A stretch of 64,000 nucleotides of DNA from Pseudomonas muyukensis (GCF_019139535.1 NZ_CP077073.1:1063001-1127000), one strand, 5' to 3'; shown: positions 18,754 to 29,139, counted from the first letter of the stretch. The notes: generated from the letters alone by a model not told the origin. Program-made: numbers and translations.

Positions 18754-20484
18754 GTGATTGTAAGCCCCTGTATTGCACCAAGAATCCCCGGTACCCGGCT
18801 GCGCAAGGCCCTGTTGGCCGGCGCGGCGCTGGTCGGCCTGATGAGCGCTGGCCAGCTGTGGGCATTCAATCTGGATGATGTTGCAGCCAAGGCAAAGGAT
18901 CTGGCCGGTCAGAAGTTCGAGGCACCGAAGAGCAACCTGCCGCCGGTGTTCCGCGACATGAAGTACGCCGACTACCAGAAGATCCGCTTCCTCCAGGAAA
19001 AGGCCGAGTGGGCCAAGGACAAGACGCCGTTCAAGCTGTCGTTCTACCACCAGGGCATGCACTTCGACACGCCGGTGAAGATCAACGAGATCACCGCCAA
19101 GAAGGTCGAAGAGATCAAGTACGACCCGAGCCGCTTCGACTTCGGTGACGTGCCGCATGACGCCGACACCACCAAGGACCTTGGCTACGCTGGCTTTCGC
19201 GTGCTCTACCCGATCAACAAGGCCGACAAGCAGGACGAGATCATGACCCTGCTTGGCGCCAGCTATTTCCGCGTGGTCGGCAAGGGCCACCGCTATGGCC
19301 TGTCGGCCCGTGGCCTGGCCATCGACACCGCGCTGCCGTCGGGCGAGGAGTTCCCGCGCTTCCGCGAATTCTGGATCGAAAAGCCCAAGCCCAACGACAA
19401 GCACCTGGTGATCTACGCGCTGCTCGACTCGCCGCGCTCCACCGGCGCCTACAAGCTGACCCTGCGTCCGGGCGAAGACACCCTGGTCGACGTCAAGTCG
19501 CGGGTCTACCTGCGTGACCACGTCAGCCGCCTGGGGATCGCGCCGCTGACCAGCATGTACCTGTTCGGCCCCAACCAGCCGTCGAAGGTGATGAACTACC
19601 GTCCGGCCCTGCACGACTCCGAAGGCCTGTCGATCCATGCCGGCAACGGCGAATGGCTGTGGCGCCCGCTGAACAACCCGAAACACCTGGCCGTGAGCAA
19701 CTTCAGCGTCGAGAACCCGCGTGGTTTCGGCCTGCTGCAGCGTCAGCGCGCCTTCAGCGACTACGAAGACCTCGACGACGAATACGAAAAGCGCCCGAGC
19801 GCCTGGATCGAGCCTAAGGGCGACTGGGGCAAGGGCACCGTCGACCTGGTCGAGATCCCCACCGCCGACGAGACCAACGACAACATCGTGGCCTTCTGGA
19901 GCCCGGAAAAACTGCCGGAGCCAGGCAAGCCGTTCGAATACGACTACCGCCTGCGCTGGACCATCAAGGAAGACCAGCTGCACTCCCCGGACCTGGCCTG
20001 GGTCAAGCAGACCCTGCGCTCCACCGGTGACGTCAAGCAGTCCAACCTGATCCGCCAGGCCGATGGCACCGTGGCCTTCCTGGTCGACTTCATCGGCCCG
20101 AACCTGGCCGCCCTGCCGGCCGATACGGCCGTGCGCAGCCAGGTCAGCGTCGGCGACAACGCCGAGCTGGTCGAGAACAACCTGCGCTACAACCCGGAAA
20201 CCAAGGGCTGGCGCCTGACCCTGCGGCTGAAGGTGCAGGATCCGAAGAAATCCACCGAGATGCGTGCCGCGCTGCTGCGCGACGTACCGGTCGAGCAGCC
20301 CAAGCCTGCCAAGGAAACCAAGCAGGACAAGGCCAAGCACGCCCACGCCAAGGCCGAGAAAGCCAAGGCGGAAAAAGCTGCCGAGCAACCAGCCGCCGAT
20401 GCGGCATCCACCAACGGGACCCCGGCCACCACCGAGAAAGTGCTGACCGAGACCTGGAGCTATCAGTTGCCTGCCGATGAGTAA
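18754..20484 (+). CDS. opgG: periplasmic glucan biosynthesis protein OpgG (MdoG)
   Basis: This is a 576-residue periplasmic protein needed to build osmoregulated periplasmic glucans, probably acting on the beta-1,6 branches of the nascent chain. The start is GTG 18754 with GAGGA six bases upstream. An earlier in-frame ATG would add about 64 unrelated residues and bury the signal peptide. The signal peptide ([19 protein letters not shown]) probably ends after Ala37, before [16 protein letters not shown]. Conserved blocks include [33 protein letters not shown] and [13 protein letters not shown]. The tail from about 520 is rich in Lys, Ala and Glu and of low complexity. It overlaps opgH by 8 bases. 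Confidence 0.95.
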   Translation: MIVSPCIAPRIPGTRLRKALLAGAALVGLMSAGQLWAFNLDDVAAKAKDLAGQKFEAPKSNLPPVFRDMKYADYQKIRFLQEKAEWAKDKTPFKLSFYHQGMHFDTPVKINEITAKKVEEIKYDPSRFDFGDVPHDADTTKDLGYAGFRVLYPINKADKQDEIMTLLGASYFRVVGKGHRYGLSARGLAIDTALPSGEEFPRFREFWIEKPKPNDKHLVIYALLDSPRSTGAYKLTLRPGEDTLVDVKSRVYLRDHVSRLGIAPLTSMYLFGPNQPSKVMNYRPALHDSEGLSIHAGNGEWLWRPLNNPKHLAVSNFSVENPRGFGLLQRQRAFSDYEDLDDEYEKRPSAWIEPKGDWGKGTVDLVEIPTADETNDNIVAFWSPEKLPEPGKPFEYDYRLRWTIKEDQLHSPDLAWVKQTLRSTGDVKQSNLIRQADGTVAFLVDFIGPNLAALPADTAVRSQVSVGDNAELVENNLRYNPETKGWRLTLRLKVQDPKKSTEMRAALLRDVPVEQPKPAKETKQDKAKHAHAKAEKAKAEKAAEQPAADAASTNGTPATTEKVLTETWSYQLPADE

Positions 20485-23044
20485 CTCAAGCGCAAGGCCG
20501 GAATCGCTGCGCGAATACCTGGCCCACCTCCCCCTGAGCGACGAGCAGCGCGCGGAACTCGCCAGCTGCGCCTCGTTCAGCGAGCTGCACCAACGTCTGG
20601 CGGCCCAACCGGCCGCCGGCACCGCCGAGGCCGTTCAGGCCTCGGTGGGCACCCGTCTTACCGTCGGCAGCGCCGCCGAGCTGGAAGAGGCCGAGATGCT
20701 CGGCGTCGATGCCGGCGGGCGGCTGTGCCTGAAGATCGCGCCGCCGATCAAGCGCACCAAGGTGGTGCCCGAGCCGTGGCGCACCAATATCCTGATCCGC
20801 ATGTGGCGGCGCATGACCGGGCGCACCAACGCCCCGCAGCCGCCCAAGCGCGAGCTGCCGCCGGCGCGCTGGCGCACGGTCGGCTCGATCCGTCGCTACA
20901 TCCTGCTGACGTTGATGATCGGCCAGACCATCGTCGCCGGCTGGTACATGAAGGGCATCCTGCCGTACCAGGGCTGGTCGTTCGTCGACCTCGACGAAGT
21001 CGTCCACCAGCCGCTGTGGGATACCGTGGTGCAGGTCTGGCCCTATGCCCTGCAAACCTCCATCCTGATTCTCTTCGGCATCCTGTTCTGTTGGGTGTCG
21101 GCGGGCTTCTGGACCGCGCTGATGGGCTTCCTCGAGCTGCTCACCGGGCGCGACAAGTACCGTATCTCCGGCAGCAGCGCCGGCAACGAGCCGATTCCCG
21201 CCGAGGCGCGTACCGCGCTGGTGATGCCGATCTGCAACGAAGACGTGCCACGGGTGTTCGCAGGCCTGCGTGCGACCTTCGAGTCGGTGGCCGCCAGCGG
21301 CAACCTCGATCGTTTCGACTTCTTCGTGCTCAGCGACACCAACGACACCGATATCGCCGTGGCCGAACAACAGGCCTGGCTGGACGTTTGTCGCGAGACC
21401 AAAGGCTTCGGCCGCATCTTCTACCGCCGCCGCCGGCGCCGGGTGAAGCGCAAGAGCGGCAACCTCGACGACTTCTGCCGGCGCTGGGGTGGCGATTACA
21501 AGTACATGGTCGTGCTCGACGCCGACAGCGTCATGAGTGGCGAGTGCCTGAGCAGCCTGGTGCGCCTGATGGAGGCCAACCCGGATGCCGGCATCATCCA
21601 GACCGGGCCGAAAGCCTCGGGCATGGACACCCTCTATGCGCGCATGCAGCAGTTCGCTACCCGCGTGTACGGCCCGCTGTTCACCGCCGGCCTGCACTTC
21701 TGGCAGCTGGGCGAGTCGCACTACTGGGGCCACAACGCGATCATCCGCATGAAACCGTTCATCGAGCACTGCGCCCTGGCGCCGTTGCCGGGCAAAGGCG
21801 CCTTCGCCGGCGCGATCCTCTCCCACGACTTCGTCGAAGCCGCGCTGATGCGCCGCGCCGGTTGGGGGGTGTGGATCGCCTACGACCTGCCGGGCAGCTA
21901 CGAGGAACTGCCGCCGAACCTGCTCGACGAGCTCAAGCGCGACCGCCGCTGGTGCCACGGCAACCTGATGAACTTCCGCCTGTTCCTGGTCAAGGGCATG
22001 CACCCGGTGCACCGCGCGGTGTTCCTCACCGGGGTGATGTCGTACCTGTCGGCGCCGTTGTGGTTCCTGTTCCTGGTGCTGTCGACCGCGTTGCTGGCGA
22101 CCAACACCTTGATGGAGCCGCAGTATTTCATCGAGCCGTTCCAGCTCTACCCGTTGTGGCCGCAGTGGCACCCGGAAAAAGCCATCGCGCTGTTCTCCAC
22201 CACCATCGTGCTGCTGTTCCTGCCCAAGCTGCTCAGCGTCATCCTGATCTGGGCCAAGGGCGCCACCGAGTTCGGCGGGCGCATCAAGGTCACCTTGTCG
22301 ATGCTGATGGAGATGCTGTTCTCCATGTTGCTGGCGCCGGTACGGATGATCTTCCACACCCGTTTCGTGCTGGCCGCGTTCCTCGGCTGGGCGGCGACCT
22401 GGAACTCGCCGCAGCGTGACGACGACTCCACCCCGTGGAGCGAGGCGGTGCGCCGCCACGGCCCGCAGACCCTGCTGGGCATCGCCTGGGCCGGGCTGGT
22501 GGCCTGGCTGAACCCGAGCTTCCTGTGGTGGCTGGCGCCGATCGTCGGCTCGCTGGTGCTGTCGATCCCGGTGTCGGTGATTTCCAGCCGCACGCGCCTG
22601 GGCCTGGCGGCCAAGGACGAGAAGCTGTTCCTCATCCCCGAGGAGTACGCTACCCCGCAGGAGCTGCTGGCTACCGACCAGTACACCCACGAGAACCGTT
22701 GGCACGCCCTGCACGACGGCTTCGTGCGCGCCGTGGTCGACCCGCGCCAGAACGCCCTGGCCTGCGCCATGGCCACCGCGCGTCACGGCCAGGCCGCGCC
22801 GATCGAGGCCCTGCGTGTCGAGCGCGTGGCCAAGGCGCTGGAGCTCGGGCCCAAGGGCCTGGACCTGAACACCCGCCTGGCGCTGCTCAGCGACCCGGTG
22901 GCGTTGTCGCGCCTGCACGATCGCGTGTGGAGCGAGCACAACGCGGCGTGGATCGATGTGTGGCGCGCCTCCATCGACAACGACCCGCACTCGCCGTTGT
23001 TGCCGCTGCACCCGCAGAACCAGGCCCAGCCAGCCCTGGCTTGA
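20477..23044 (+). CDS. opgH: glucans biosynthesis glucosyltransferase OpgH (MdoH)
   Basis: This is an 855-residue inner-membrane family GT2 glycosyltransferase that polymerises UDP-glucose into the beta-glucan backbone. The cytoplasmic GT2 core shows [18 protein letters not shown], the metal-binding [11 protein letters not shown] (D-x-D), and the processive-type motif [11 protein letters not shown] (RxxRW). Hydrophobic helices lie near residues 140-165 and 190-220 and several lie after residue 510. The N-terminal 100 residues are soluble. It overlaps opgG by 8 bases, giving a two-gene operon. A REP hairpin follows the stop. Confidence 0.95.
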   Translation: MSNSSARPESLREYLAHLPLSDEQRAELASCASFSELHQRLAAQPAAGTAEAVQASVGTRLTVGSAAELEEAEMLGVDAGGRLCLKIAPPIKRTKVVPEPWRTNILIRMWRRMTGRTNAPQPPKRELPPARWRTVGSIRRYILLTLMIGQTIVAGWYMKGILPYQGWSFVDLDEVVHQPLWDTVVQVWPYALQTSILILFGILFCWVSAGFWTALMGFLELLTGRDKYRISGSSAGNEPIPAEARTALVMPICNEDVPRVFAGLRATFESVAASGNLDRFDFFVLSDTNDTDIAVAEQQAWLDVCRETKGFGRIFYRRRRRRVKRKSGNLDDFCRRWGGDYKYMVVLDADSVMSGECLSSLVRLMEANPDAGIIQTGPKASGMDTLYARMQQFATRVYGPLFTAGLHFWQLGESHYWGHNAIIRMKPFIEHCALAPLPGKGAFAGAILSHDFVEAALMRRAGWGVWIAYDLPGSYEELPPNLLDELKRDRRWCHGNLMNFRLFLVKGMHPVHRAVFLTGVMSYLSAPLWFLFLVLSTALLATNTLMEPQYFIEPFQLYPLWPQWHPEKAIALFSTTIVLLFLPKLLSVILIWAKGATEFGGRIKVTLSMLMEMLFSMLLAPVRMIFHTRFVLAAFLGWAATWNSPQRDDDSTPWSEAVRRHGPQTLLGIAWAGLVAWLNPSFLWWLAPIVGSLVLSIPVSVISSRTRLGLAAKDEKLFLIPEEYATPQELLATDQYTHENRWHALHDGFVRAVVDPRQNALACAMATARHGQAAPIEALRVERVAKALELGPKGLDLNTRLALLSDPVALSRLHDRVWSEHNAAWIDVWRASIDNDPHSPLLPLHPQNQAQPALA

Positions 23045-23060
23045 GCCTGATGCGCCGATA

Positions 23061-23123
23061 ATCGCGGGGTAAGCCCGCTCCACGCACCGTTGTCACGGTG
23101 TGGGAGCGGGCTTGCCCCGCGAT
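23061..23123. repeat. REP hairpin, ATCGCGGGGTAAGCCCGC type
   Basis: Arms ATCGCGGGGTAAGCCCGCTC and its near-perfect complement (GGGAGCGGGCTTGCCCCGCG) flank a short GTTGTCACGG-like centre. It lies after opgH and before the ABC transporter. It is a third sequence family of REP in this window, differing in the stem but similar in layout. Confidence 0.8.
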
Positions 23124-23271
23124 GCGTTCCAGCCGATTTTGGCCAACAAAGTCCCCTCCGGCTCTAGGTCCGGCGCTGCGCATGCGTTAGCATCCCACCC
23201 GACATTACGCCTCGGCCTACAGGGCCGTGCGAACAATAAAATCTGCGTATTTCTTGCTAGGGGACTTGGTG

Positions 23272-24072
23272 ATGATGAAGAAACTCCTGTCGCGACTGCT
23301 GGTCGGCGCGACTGCCCTGATCGCGGTATCCGCCGCCCAGGCTGGCGCCATCGATGACGCGGTCAAGCGCGGCACCCTGCGGGTGGGCATGGACCCGACC
23401 TACATGCCGTTCGAAATGACCAACAAGCGCGGCGAAATCATCGGCTTCGAAGTCGACATCCTCAAGGCCATGGCCAAGTCCATGGGCGTCAAGCTGGAGA
23501 TGGTCTCCACCGCCTACGACGGCATCATCCCGGCGCTGATGACCGACAAGTTCGACTTCATCGGCAGCGGCATGACCCTGACCCAGGAGCGCAACCTGCG
23601 CCTGAACTTCAGCGAACCCTTCATCGTCGTCGGCCAGACCCTGCTGATCCGCAAGGAGCTGGCCGGTGAGATCAAGTCGTACAAGGACCTGAACAACGAG
23701 AAGTACCGCCTCACCTCCAAGCTCGGCACCACCGGCGAGATGGTCGCGAAGAAACTGATCGGCAAGGCCAAGTACCACGGCTACGACAACGAGCAGGAAG
23801 GCGTGATGGACGTGGTCAACGGCAAGGCCGACGCCTTCGTCTACGACTCGCCCTACAACGTGGTGGCGGTGGAGAAGGCCGGCGCCGGCAAGCTGGTGTT
23901 CCTCGAAGAACCCTTCACCTACGAGCCGCTGGCCTTCGGCCTGAAGAAAGGCGACTACGACAGCATCAACTACATCAACAACTTCCTGCACCAGATCAAG
24001 CATGACGGGACCTACGATCGTATTCACGACAAGTGGTTCAAGAGCAAGGCTTGGCTGAAGGAAATGGAATAA
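23272..24072 (+). CDS. polar amino acid ABC transporter, substrate-binding protein
   Basis: This is a 266-residue periplasmic binding protein of the SBP_bac_3 family. The signal peptide is KKLLSRLLVGATALIAVS up to AQA, with mature protein beginning near GAIDDAVKRGTLRVG. Ligand-pocket text typical of polar amino acid binders is seen: GMDPTYMPFE, GFEVDILKAMAKSMG, DFIGSGMTLTQER. AGGGGA precedes two adjacent ATG codons at 23272 and 23275; the first was chosen. The permease and ATPase follow. The exact amino acid cannot be told from sequence. The tight operon and the neighbour order match a conserved pseudomonad locus next to opgGH. Confidence 0.9.
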   Translation: MMKKLLSRLLVGATALIAVSAAQAGAIDDAVKRGTLRVGMDPTYMPFEMTNKRGEIIGFEVDILKAMAKSMGVKLEMVSTAYDGIIPALMTDKFDFIGSGMTLTQERNLRLNFSEPFIVVGQTLLIRKELAGEIKSYKDLNNEKYRLTSKLGTTGEMVAKKLIGKAKYHGYDNEQEGVMDVVNGKADAFVYDSPYNVVAVEKAGAGKLVFLEEPFTYEPLAFGLKKGDYDSINYINNFLHQIKHDGTYDRIHDKWFKSKAWLKEME

Positions 24073-24150
24073 GGCCCGGGTCAACGACCCAAGCGCTGAT
24101 CCCGACGCGCAGGCAAGCCCTGCGCGTTCGCATTTACGGAAGTACCCCAC

Positions 24151-25113
24151 GTGATCAAACACAAGAAAGCTCAGTGGCCCTGGCATGGGCTGACCGCGCT
24201 GGTCCTGGTGGGCCTGGCGATCAGCCTGTACCTGGCCACCTCGATGATTTCCTACGAGTGGCGCTGGAACCGGGTTCCGCAATACTTCGCCTACAAGGCC
24301 GAGCAAACCCAGCGTGCCGGCAACAACGGCACGATCGAGGAAATCGTGGTGTCCGGCGACAATGCCCGGGTCACCCTGAAGACCGAAGGCGGCGACACAG
24401 AAGTCGTCGAAGTGGCCAAGGACAGCGTGCTGCTGGCCCGCGGTGACGATGTCGCCGAAGGCGACGCCCTCGGCGTCACCCGCCACTGGGCCGCCGGCCC
24501 GCTGGCCTGGGGCCTGTGGACCACGTTGTGGATCTCGGTGGTGTCGGGCGCCCTGGGCCTGGTGCTCGGGCTGTTCGCCGGGCTGTGCCGGTTGTCCAGC
24601 AACCCCACCCTGCGCGACCTGTCCACCGTCTACGTCGAGCTGGTGCGCGGCACGCCGCTGCTGGTGCAGATCTTCATCTTCTACTTCTTCATCGGCACCG
24701 TGCTCAACCTGTCCCGCGAGTTCGCCGGGGTGGCGGCGCTGGCGCTGTTCACCGGCGCCTACGTCGCCGAGATCGTCCGCGCCGGGGTACAGTCGATCGC
24801 CAAGGGCCAGAACGAGGCGGCGCGCTCGCTGGGCTTGAACGCCAGCCAGTCGATGCGCCACGTGATCCTGCCCCAGGCCTTCAAGCGCGTGCTGCCACCG
24901 CTGGCCGGGCAGTTCATCAGCCTGGTCAAGGACACCTCGCTGGTGTCGGTGATTGCCATCACCGAGCTGACCAAGAGCGGCCGCGAGGCCATCACCACGT
25001 CGTTCTCGACCTTCGAGATCTGGTTCTGCGTGGCAGGCCTGTACCTGCTGATCAACCTGCCGCTGTCGCACATCGCCAGCCGGCTCGAGCGGAGGCTTGC
25101 GCAAAGTGATTGA
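24151..25113 (+). CDS. polar amino acid ABC transporter, permease
   Basis: This is a 320-residue inner-membrane permease of the HisM/GlnP type. The first helix ([15 protein letters not shown]) is followed by an unusual stretch at about residues 34-112 that looks extracytoplasmic and beta-rich ([20 protein letters not shown]). The normal core of five helices begins at about 120. The conserved EAA loop is at [20 protein letters not shown]. The start is GTG 24151. Its end overlaps the ATPase start by 8 bases. The single permease gene suggests a homodimeric channel. Confidence 0.9.
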   Translation: MIKHKKAQWPWHGLTALVLVGLAISLYLATSMISYEWRWNRVPQYFAYKAEQTQRAGNNGTIEEIVVSGDNARVTLKTEGGDTEVVEVAKDSVLLARGDDVAEGDALGVTRHWAAGPLAWGLWTTLWISVVSGALGLVLGLFAGLCRLSSNPTLRDLSTVYVELVRGTPLLVQIFIFYFFIGTVLNLSREFAGVAALALFTGAYVAEIVRAGVQSIAKGQNEAARSLGLNASQSMRHVILPQAFKRVLPPLAGQFISLVKDTSLVSVIAITELTKSGREAITTSFSTFEIWFCVAGLYLLINLPLSHIASRLERRLAQSD

Positions 25114-25840
25114 AGTCCGTGATCTGCTGAAAGTCTTCGACACCCGTGGCATGGTGGTGCGCGCGGTGGACAACGTCACCACCCAGGTCGCCAAGGGCGA
25201 AGTGGTGGTGGTGCTCGGCCCGTCGGGTTCGGGCAAGTCGACCTTCCTGCGCTGTCTCAATGGCCTGGAGCATTTCGACGAGGGCCATGTGTCCATCGAC
25301 GGCTTGCAACTGGACGACCCGAAGACCGATATCAATGCCTATCGCCGCGAAGTCGGCATGGTGTTCCAGCACTTCAACCTGTTCCCGCACATGACCGTGC
25401 TGGAAAACCTGTGCCTGGCGCAGAAGGTGGTGCGCAAGCGCAACAAGGCCGAGCGCGAGGCCAAGGCCCGGGCGTTGCTGGAAAAGGTCGGTATCGCGCA
25501 GAAAGCCAACGAGTATCCGTCGCGCTTGTCCGGTGGCCAGCAGCAACGGGTGGCTATCGCCCGGGCGCTGGCGATGGAGCCGAAGGTGATGCTGTTCGAC
25601 GAGCCGACTTCAGCGCTGGACCCGGAAATGGTCGGCGAGGTGCTGGACGTGATGAAGACCTTGGCCCAGGAAGGCATGACCATGGTCTGCGTGACCCACG
25701 AGATGGGCTTTGCCCGGGAAGTGGCGGACCGCGTGCTGTTCTTCGATCACGGCAAGTTGCTGGAGGACTCGCCGCCAGCGCAGTTCTTCGCCGCGCCGAA
25801 GGACCCACGGGCCCAGGCGTTTTTGCGCCAGGTGTTATGA
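25106..25840 (+). CDS. polar amino acid ABC transporter, ATP-binding protein
   Basis: This is a 244-residue ABC ATPase. The Walker A is GPSGSGKST, the Q-loop lies in [13 protein letters not shown], the signature is [15 protein letters not shown], the Walker B is [12 protein letters not shown], and the switch His is in [11 protein letters not shown]. The start was set at GTG 25106 (protein [14 protein letters not shown]) because GGAGG at 25091-25095 is correctly spaced; a TTG at 25097 is too close to that site. It belongs to the polar amino acid (GlnQ/HisP) group and is coupled to the permease. Confidence 0.93.
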   Translation: MIEVRDLLKVFDTRGMVVRAVDNVTTQVAKGEVVVVLGPSGSGKSTFLRCLNGLEHFDEGHVSIDGLQLDDPKTDINAYRREVGMVFQHFNLFPHMTVLENLCLAQKVVRKRNKAEREAKARALLEKVGIAQKANEYPSRLSGGQQQRVAIARALAMEPKVMLFDEPTSALDPEMVGEVLDVMKTLAQEGMTMVCVTHEMGFAREVADRVLFFDHGKLLEDSPPAQFFAAPKDPRAQAFLRQVL

Positions 25841-25861
25841 CCCAGGCGGCAACGCGGTGCC

Positions 25862-25965
25862 TGGCACCGGCTGCGCCGGTGTTCGCCGGCAAGGCTGGCG
25901 CCTACGTCTGATCCCGATGTGCTTCGGTCCGTAGGCGCCTGCTTGCTGGCGAGCCAGGCGCCGCG
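25862..25965. repeat. REP pair between the ABC ATPase gene and phaF (inversion junction)
   Basis: It contains TGGCACCGGCTGCGCCGGTG followed by TTCGCCGGCAAG, then an opposed element around 25930-25965 (CTTGCTGGCGAGCCAGGCGC). The same two modules, in the same order and direction, recur at 38071-38157 with only a few differences. This stretch fills the gap between two convergent genes that are not neighbours in the reference gene order I remember. Confidence 0.8.
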
Positions 25966-25967
25966 AC

Positions 25968-26699
25968 TCAGGCCTGGGTCGCGGCGTTCAGCGGTGCCGA
26001 TGGCGTATTGCTGGCCGGTGCCGCGCTCGGCGCCGGTGCTGCGGTAGCCGCTGGCGCCGCGGTGGCGGGCTTGGCCGCTGCCGGTTTGGCCGGCGCCTTC
26101 TTCACGGCTGGCTTTTTCGCCGCAGCCGGCTTGCTGGCGGGCTTGGCTGCTACCGGCTTGGCCGCGGGCTTGGCTGCCGGCTTGGCCGCCGCGGTTTTCG
26201 CCGCAGGTTTGGCGGCAGGCTTGGCCGCCGCCTTGGCCAGTGGCTTGGCCGCCGGTTTGCTCGCGCTCGCCTTGGCCTTGGAGATCGGGGTCACCGACGC
26301 ACCGGTCAGTTTCTCGATCTGCTTGGTCAGCGAATCGACCTGCTGGTGCAGGGCCTTGATCTCATTGCGGCTGGGCACGCCCAGGCGCGAGATGGCGCTG
26401 TTCAGGCGCTTGTCGAAGGCCTCTTCGAGTTCGCTCCATTTGCCCAGCGCACGGTCCTTGACCCCCGACACGCGCGAGGTGGTCGACGACTTGGCGGTTT
26501 CGGCCACGTCTTCGGCAGTCTTCTTCGCCTGCTTCTCGGCCTTTTCGCCATCCTTCACCAGCGAATCGAACAGCTTCGGACCGTCCTGGTCGATCTTGGA
26601 GTAGATACCCAGGCCAGCCAACCAGATCTTGCGCGAGTATTTCTCGACGCCGCCGATCCAGGAACTGCCTTCTTTCTCGGTGTTCTTCTTGCCAGCCAT
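25968..26699 (-). CDS. phaF: PHA granule phasin and nucleoid-associated protein PhaF
   Basis: This is a 243-residue granule-associated protein. Residues about 10-130 form the phasin domain (SRKIWLAGLGIYSKIDQDG), continued by a coiled-coil stretch (IKALHQQVDSLTKQIEKL). From about residue 150 the protein is almost pure Ala-Lys-Pro repeats (AAKPAAKPAAK) like histone H1, known in P. putida PhaF to bind DNA and help share granules between daughter cells. The start at 26697-26699 (MAGKKNTEKEGSSW) has AAGGAGAG upstream. phaI lies just upstream, so the pair is transcribed as phaI-phaF. In other pseudomonads phaF abuts phaD; here it abuts the ABC transporter. Confidence 0.95.
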   Translation of the reverse strand: MAGKKNTEKEGSSWIGGVEKYSRKIWLAGLGIYSKIDQDGPKLFDSLVKDGEKAEKQAKKTAEDVAETAKSSTTSRVSGVKDRALGKWSELEEAFDKRLNSAISRLGVPSRNEIKALHQQVDSLTKQIEKLTGASVTPISKAKASASKPAAKPLAKAAAKPAAKPAAKTAAAKPAAKPAAKPVAAKPASKPAAAKKPAVKKAPAKPAAAKPATAAPAATAAPAPSAAPASNTPSAPLNAATQA

Positions 26700-26709
26700 C
26701 CTGCTCTCC

Positions 26710-27132
26710 TTATGGTTTGTGCGCGACGCGCTCGAGCAGCTCGTGCAGCTGTTCAAGCTTGATGGACAACGCCTCAACGTCATGTTTAGACGGAATGCCG
26801 AGGCGATTCAAGGCGCGACCAACCCGTGCGTCGAAGGCCCGCTCGATTTTATCCAGCTGCGCCTCGACCCGACCGGGCACGCGGGTGACTTCCTGGGTGG
26901 CTTCGTCGAGCTGGGTGTTGGCCGCGTCGACGGCCTTGCCGATGCGCTTCTTGCCGCGCTTCTCGACGCCTTCTCCGGCCTTGACCAGCTCCTTGAAGTA
27001 GTCGGAACCTTCCTGGCCGACGCGGGCGTAGGCACCGATGCCTGCCAGCCAGATCTTGCGCGCGTAGCCGCGCACCTCGCCCAGGGTGCTGCCTTGGGCA
27101 TCGTCTTTTTGCTTGAGATTCACTTTGGCCAT
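26710..27132 (-). CDS. phaI: PHA granule phasin PhaI
   Basis: This is a 140-residue phasin that coats medium-chain PHA granules. It is similar to the N-terminal domain of PhaF (YARKIWLAGIGAYARVGQEG) and ends in a leucine-heptad coiled coil (VEALSIKLEQLHELLERV). It lacks the Ala-Lys-Pro tail. The start is ATG 27130-27132 (MAKVNLKQKDD) rather than an ATG three codons upstream. The gap to phaF is only 10 bases. The upstream region holds the 18-bp palindrome proposed as PhaD operator (27211-27228). Confidence 0.95.
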   Translation of the reverse strand: MAKVNLKQKDDAQGSTLGEVRGYARKIWLAGIGAYARVGQEGSDYFKELVKAGEGVEKRGKKRIGKAVDAANTQLDEATQEVTRVPGRVEAQLDKIERAFDARVGRALNRLGIPSKHDVEALSIKLEQLHELLERVAHKP

Positions 27133-27210
27133 GCTCTGCACCTCATGCTCAGTGGAAGGAGGGAGACACTGCCCGGGGGACGGGCTTGAGCGTGAAGGTA
27201 GGCGGAAAAA

Positions 27211-27228
27211 TTAGAATGCTCACCCTAA
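27211..27228. promoter_or_regulatory. candidate PhaD operator upstream of phaI
   Basis: TTAGA-N8-CCTAA (TTAGAATGCTCACCCTAA) is an imperfect palindrome 79 bp upstream of the phaI start. A sequence of the same 5-8-5 layout, TTAGAAAATGCGCTCTAA, lies upstream of phaC1 at 43411-43428. PhaD is known to act at both promoters in P. putida. The assignment is an inference from this shared pattern. Confidence 0.6.
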
Positions 27229-27276
27229 GGTGCGGGACTTCAGGGTGCTCGACGTTGGTGTTGCAGCATCTTTGAG

Positions 27277-27304
27277 ATCGAGCGCCGCCCGCGCGGCGCT
27301 CGAT
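27277..27304. repeat. perfect hairpin, GAGCGCCGC type
   Basis: ATCGAGCGCCGC and GCGGCGCTCGAT form 12-bp perfect arms around four bases. It lies between the small PHA-system gene and the phaI promoter. The same core, GCGGCGCTCGAT, occurs at one end of the large inverted repeat at 50081-50267, so it seems to be a partial REP. No T-run follows on the minus strand, but it could slow read-through from the gene upstream. Confidence 0.65.
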
Positions 27305-27341
27305 AGTCAGGGCTGCACACACCTCTCGCCATGAACGTCCT

Positions 27342-27617
27342 TCAGGCCAGGGCCTTGTCCAGCGCCCGCTCGATCTCGCCCTTGATGCTACCGCTCATCA
27401 TCGACAGCATCATGCCCAGCTTCAGCTCGACGCGGATGGTGTCCTCGCCGATGTGCACGCTGCCGTTGGCGCCACTGCGCGACACCTCGACGCGGTCGCC
27501 GTTCCAACGGGCCTTGAGGTCGTATTCGCGGGTCAGCCTGTCGACCAGCGCTTCGGCCTTGGCGCGGGCAGCCTCGCGGCCGAGGGAGTGTTTGCGTTCG
27601 ACGCTGATCTGGGTCAT
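27342..27617 (-). CDS. polyhydroxyalkanoic acid system family protein
   Basis: This is a 91-residue protein of the PHA_gran_rgn family, found beside phasin genes in pseudomonads. The start was set at ATG 27615-27617 (MTQISVERKHSLGREAARAK); a longer frame would begin in the ubiE promoter region. The sequence has a helix rich in Ala, Arg and Glu, then short strands (ARWNGDRVEVSR, VHIGEDTIRVELKLG) and a C-terminal amphipathic stretch (MMLSMMSGSIKGEIERALDK). The biochemical role is unknown. It is read in the same direction as phaI and diverges from ubiE. Confidence 0.85.
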   Translation of the reverse strand: MTQISVERKHSLGREAARAKAEALVDRLTREYDLKARWNGDRVEVSRSGANGSVHIGEDTIRVELKLGMMLSMMSGSIKGEIERALDKALA

Positions 27618-27742
27618 GCGGGTGTTCCTGGATATGAAGACAATGGCCGCATTATGCCCCCACCCGCCCGGCGACACACCCTGCCAAGACAAAACCGCCC
27701 GATGCCCATAGAATGGCGGTAATTTTTTTCTGGTGAAGCGAA

Positions 27743-28513
27743 ATGACCGACCAGCGCAAAGGCGACCACGCCGAACCCACCACCCACTTCGGCTACCAGG
27801 ACGTGCCGGAAAGCCAGAAGGCGAAGAAAGTCGCCGAGGTCTTCCATTCCGTGGCCGCCAAGTACGACCTGATGAACGACGTGCTCTCCGGCGGCATGCA
27901 CCGCCTGTGGAAGCGCTTCACCATCGAGCTGTCCGGTGTGCGCAGCGGCAACCGCGTGCTGGATATCGCCGGCGGTACCGGAGACCTGGCGGCCAAGTTC
28001 TCGCGCCTGGTCGGCCCGACCGGGCAAGTGGTACTCGCCGACATCAACGAGTCGATGCTCAAGGTCGGCCGTGACCGCCTGCTCGACCGCGGCGTGGCCG
28101 GCAACATCGAGTTCGTCCAGGCCGACGCCGAGAAGCTGCCGTTCCCGGACAACCACTTCGACTGCGTGACCATCGCCTTCGGCCTGCGCAACGTGACCCA
28201 CAAGGACGCGGCCATCCGCTCCATGCTGCGAGTGCTCAAGCCCGGCGGCCGGTTGTTGATCCTGGAGTTCTCCAAACCGACCAACAAGCTGATGTCCAAG
28301 GCCTACGACGCCTACTCGTTCGCCTTCATGCCGCTGGCCGGCAAGCTGATCACCAACGACTCGGAAAGCTACCGCTACCTGGCCGAATCGATCCGCATGC
28401 ACCCCGACCAGGAAACGCTCAAGAGCATGATGGTCGAGGCCGGTTTCGACCGCGTCAGCTACCACAACATGACCAGCGGCATCGTCGCCGTGCATCGGGG
28501 AATCAAGCCCTGA
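27743..28513 (+). CDS. ubiE: ubiquinone/menaquinone biosynthesis C-methyltransferase UbiE
   Basis: This is a 256-residue class I SAM-dependent methyltransferase that C-methylates the quinone precursor 2-methoxy-6-polyprenyl-1,4-benzoquinol. The SAM motif is [15 protein letters not shown]; further motifs are [18 protein letters not shown] and [18 protein letters not shown] text ([14 protein letters not shown]). The stop shares one base with the ubiJ start (TGATG). It heads the run ubiE-ubiJ-ubiB, the usual pseudomonad ubiquinone operon. Confidence 0.96.
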   Translation: MTDQRKGDHAEPTTHFGYQDVPESQKAKKVAEVFHSVAAKYDLMNDVLSGGMHRLWKRFTIELSGVRSGNRVLDIAGGTGDLAAKFSRLVGPTGQVVLADINESMLKVGRDRLLDRGVAGNIEFVQADAEKLPFPDNHFDCVTIAFGLRNVTHKDAAIRSMLRVLKPGGRLLILEFSKPTNKLMSKAYDAYSFAFMPLAGKLITNDSESYRYLAESIRMHPDQETLKSMMVEAGFDRVSYHNMTSGIVAVHRGIKP

Positions 28514-29139
28514 TGCTGCTCGCCGGCCTGCTTGCCAGCGTCGAGCACGGGCTCAATCGTGTGCTGCGCATGGACAGCACCGCGTTGCCGCGCCTGGCCG
28601 CGCTGGCAGGCAAGGTCATCGAGATCGACTGCCTGCAGCCGGCGCTGAAGCTGTTCGTGCTGCCCGACGACGAGGGCCTGATGCTTGCCGCCCACTGGGA
28701 GGGCGAGGTCGACTGCACCCTGCGCGCTCCCGCCGGGCGCCTGGCACAGCTGGCCCTGGCGCGGGACAAGACCGCGGTGCTGCACAGCCCGCAGGTGGCG
28801 CTGCATGGCGACAGTGCCGTGCTGCTCGACCTGGTCGGCGTGCTGCAGGACCTCGAGCTGGACTGGGAGTACGAGCTGTCGCGCTGGCTGGGCCCGGTGC
28901 CCACCGCGTTGATCGCCGGCCACGTGCGCCTGCGCGCGCGCTGGACCCGGCAGGGCCTGAACCGCTTCAGCCAGAACCTCTCCGAGTACCTGGCCGAAGA
29001 GTCCCGTACCCTGGTCGGCAAGCGCGAGGCCGAAGCCGCCTTCAGCGAGCTCGACGCCCTCAAGATCGACATCGAACGCCTCGAGGCGCGCCTGCGCCGC
29101 CTCGCCGCCCACTCTCCTGATACCAGCGATAACGCATGA
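28513..29139 (+). CDS. ubiJ: ubiquinone biosynthesis accessory factor UbiJ
   Basis: This is a 208-residue protein with an N-terminal SCP2 lipid-binding domain and a C-terminal helical tail ([20 protein letters not shown]). UbiJ helps assemble the soluble ubiquinone-biosynthesis complex and presents lipid intermediates. It overlaps ubiE by one base and ubiB by four (ATGA, 29136-29139), so all three are coupled. Identification rests mainly on position and length together with the SCP2-like and coiled-coil outline. Confidence 0.9.
   Translation: MLLAGLLASVEHGLNRVLRMDSTALPRLAALAGKVIEIDCLQPALKLFVLPDDEGLMLAAHWEGEVDCTLRAPAGRLAQLALARDKTAVLHSPQVALHGDSAVLLDLVGVLQDLELDWEYELSRWLGPVPTALIAGHVRLRARWTRQGLNRFSQNLSEYLAEESRTLVGKREAEAAFSELDALKIDIERLEARLRRLAAHSPDTSDNA

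Noticed and set aside
20486..23083. Minus-strand open frame of about 865 codons opposite opgH
   Set aside because: Same codon-bias artefact; the plus strand encodes a complete GT2 glycosyltransferase.
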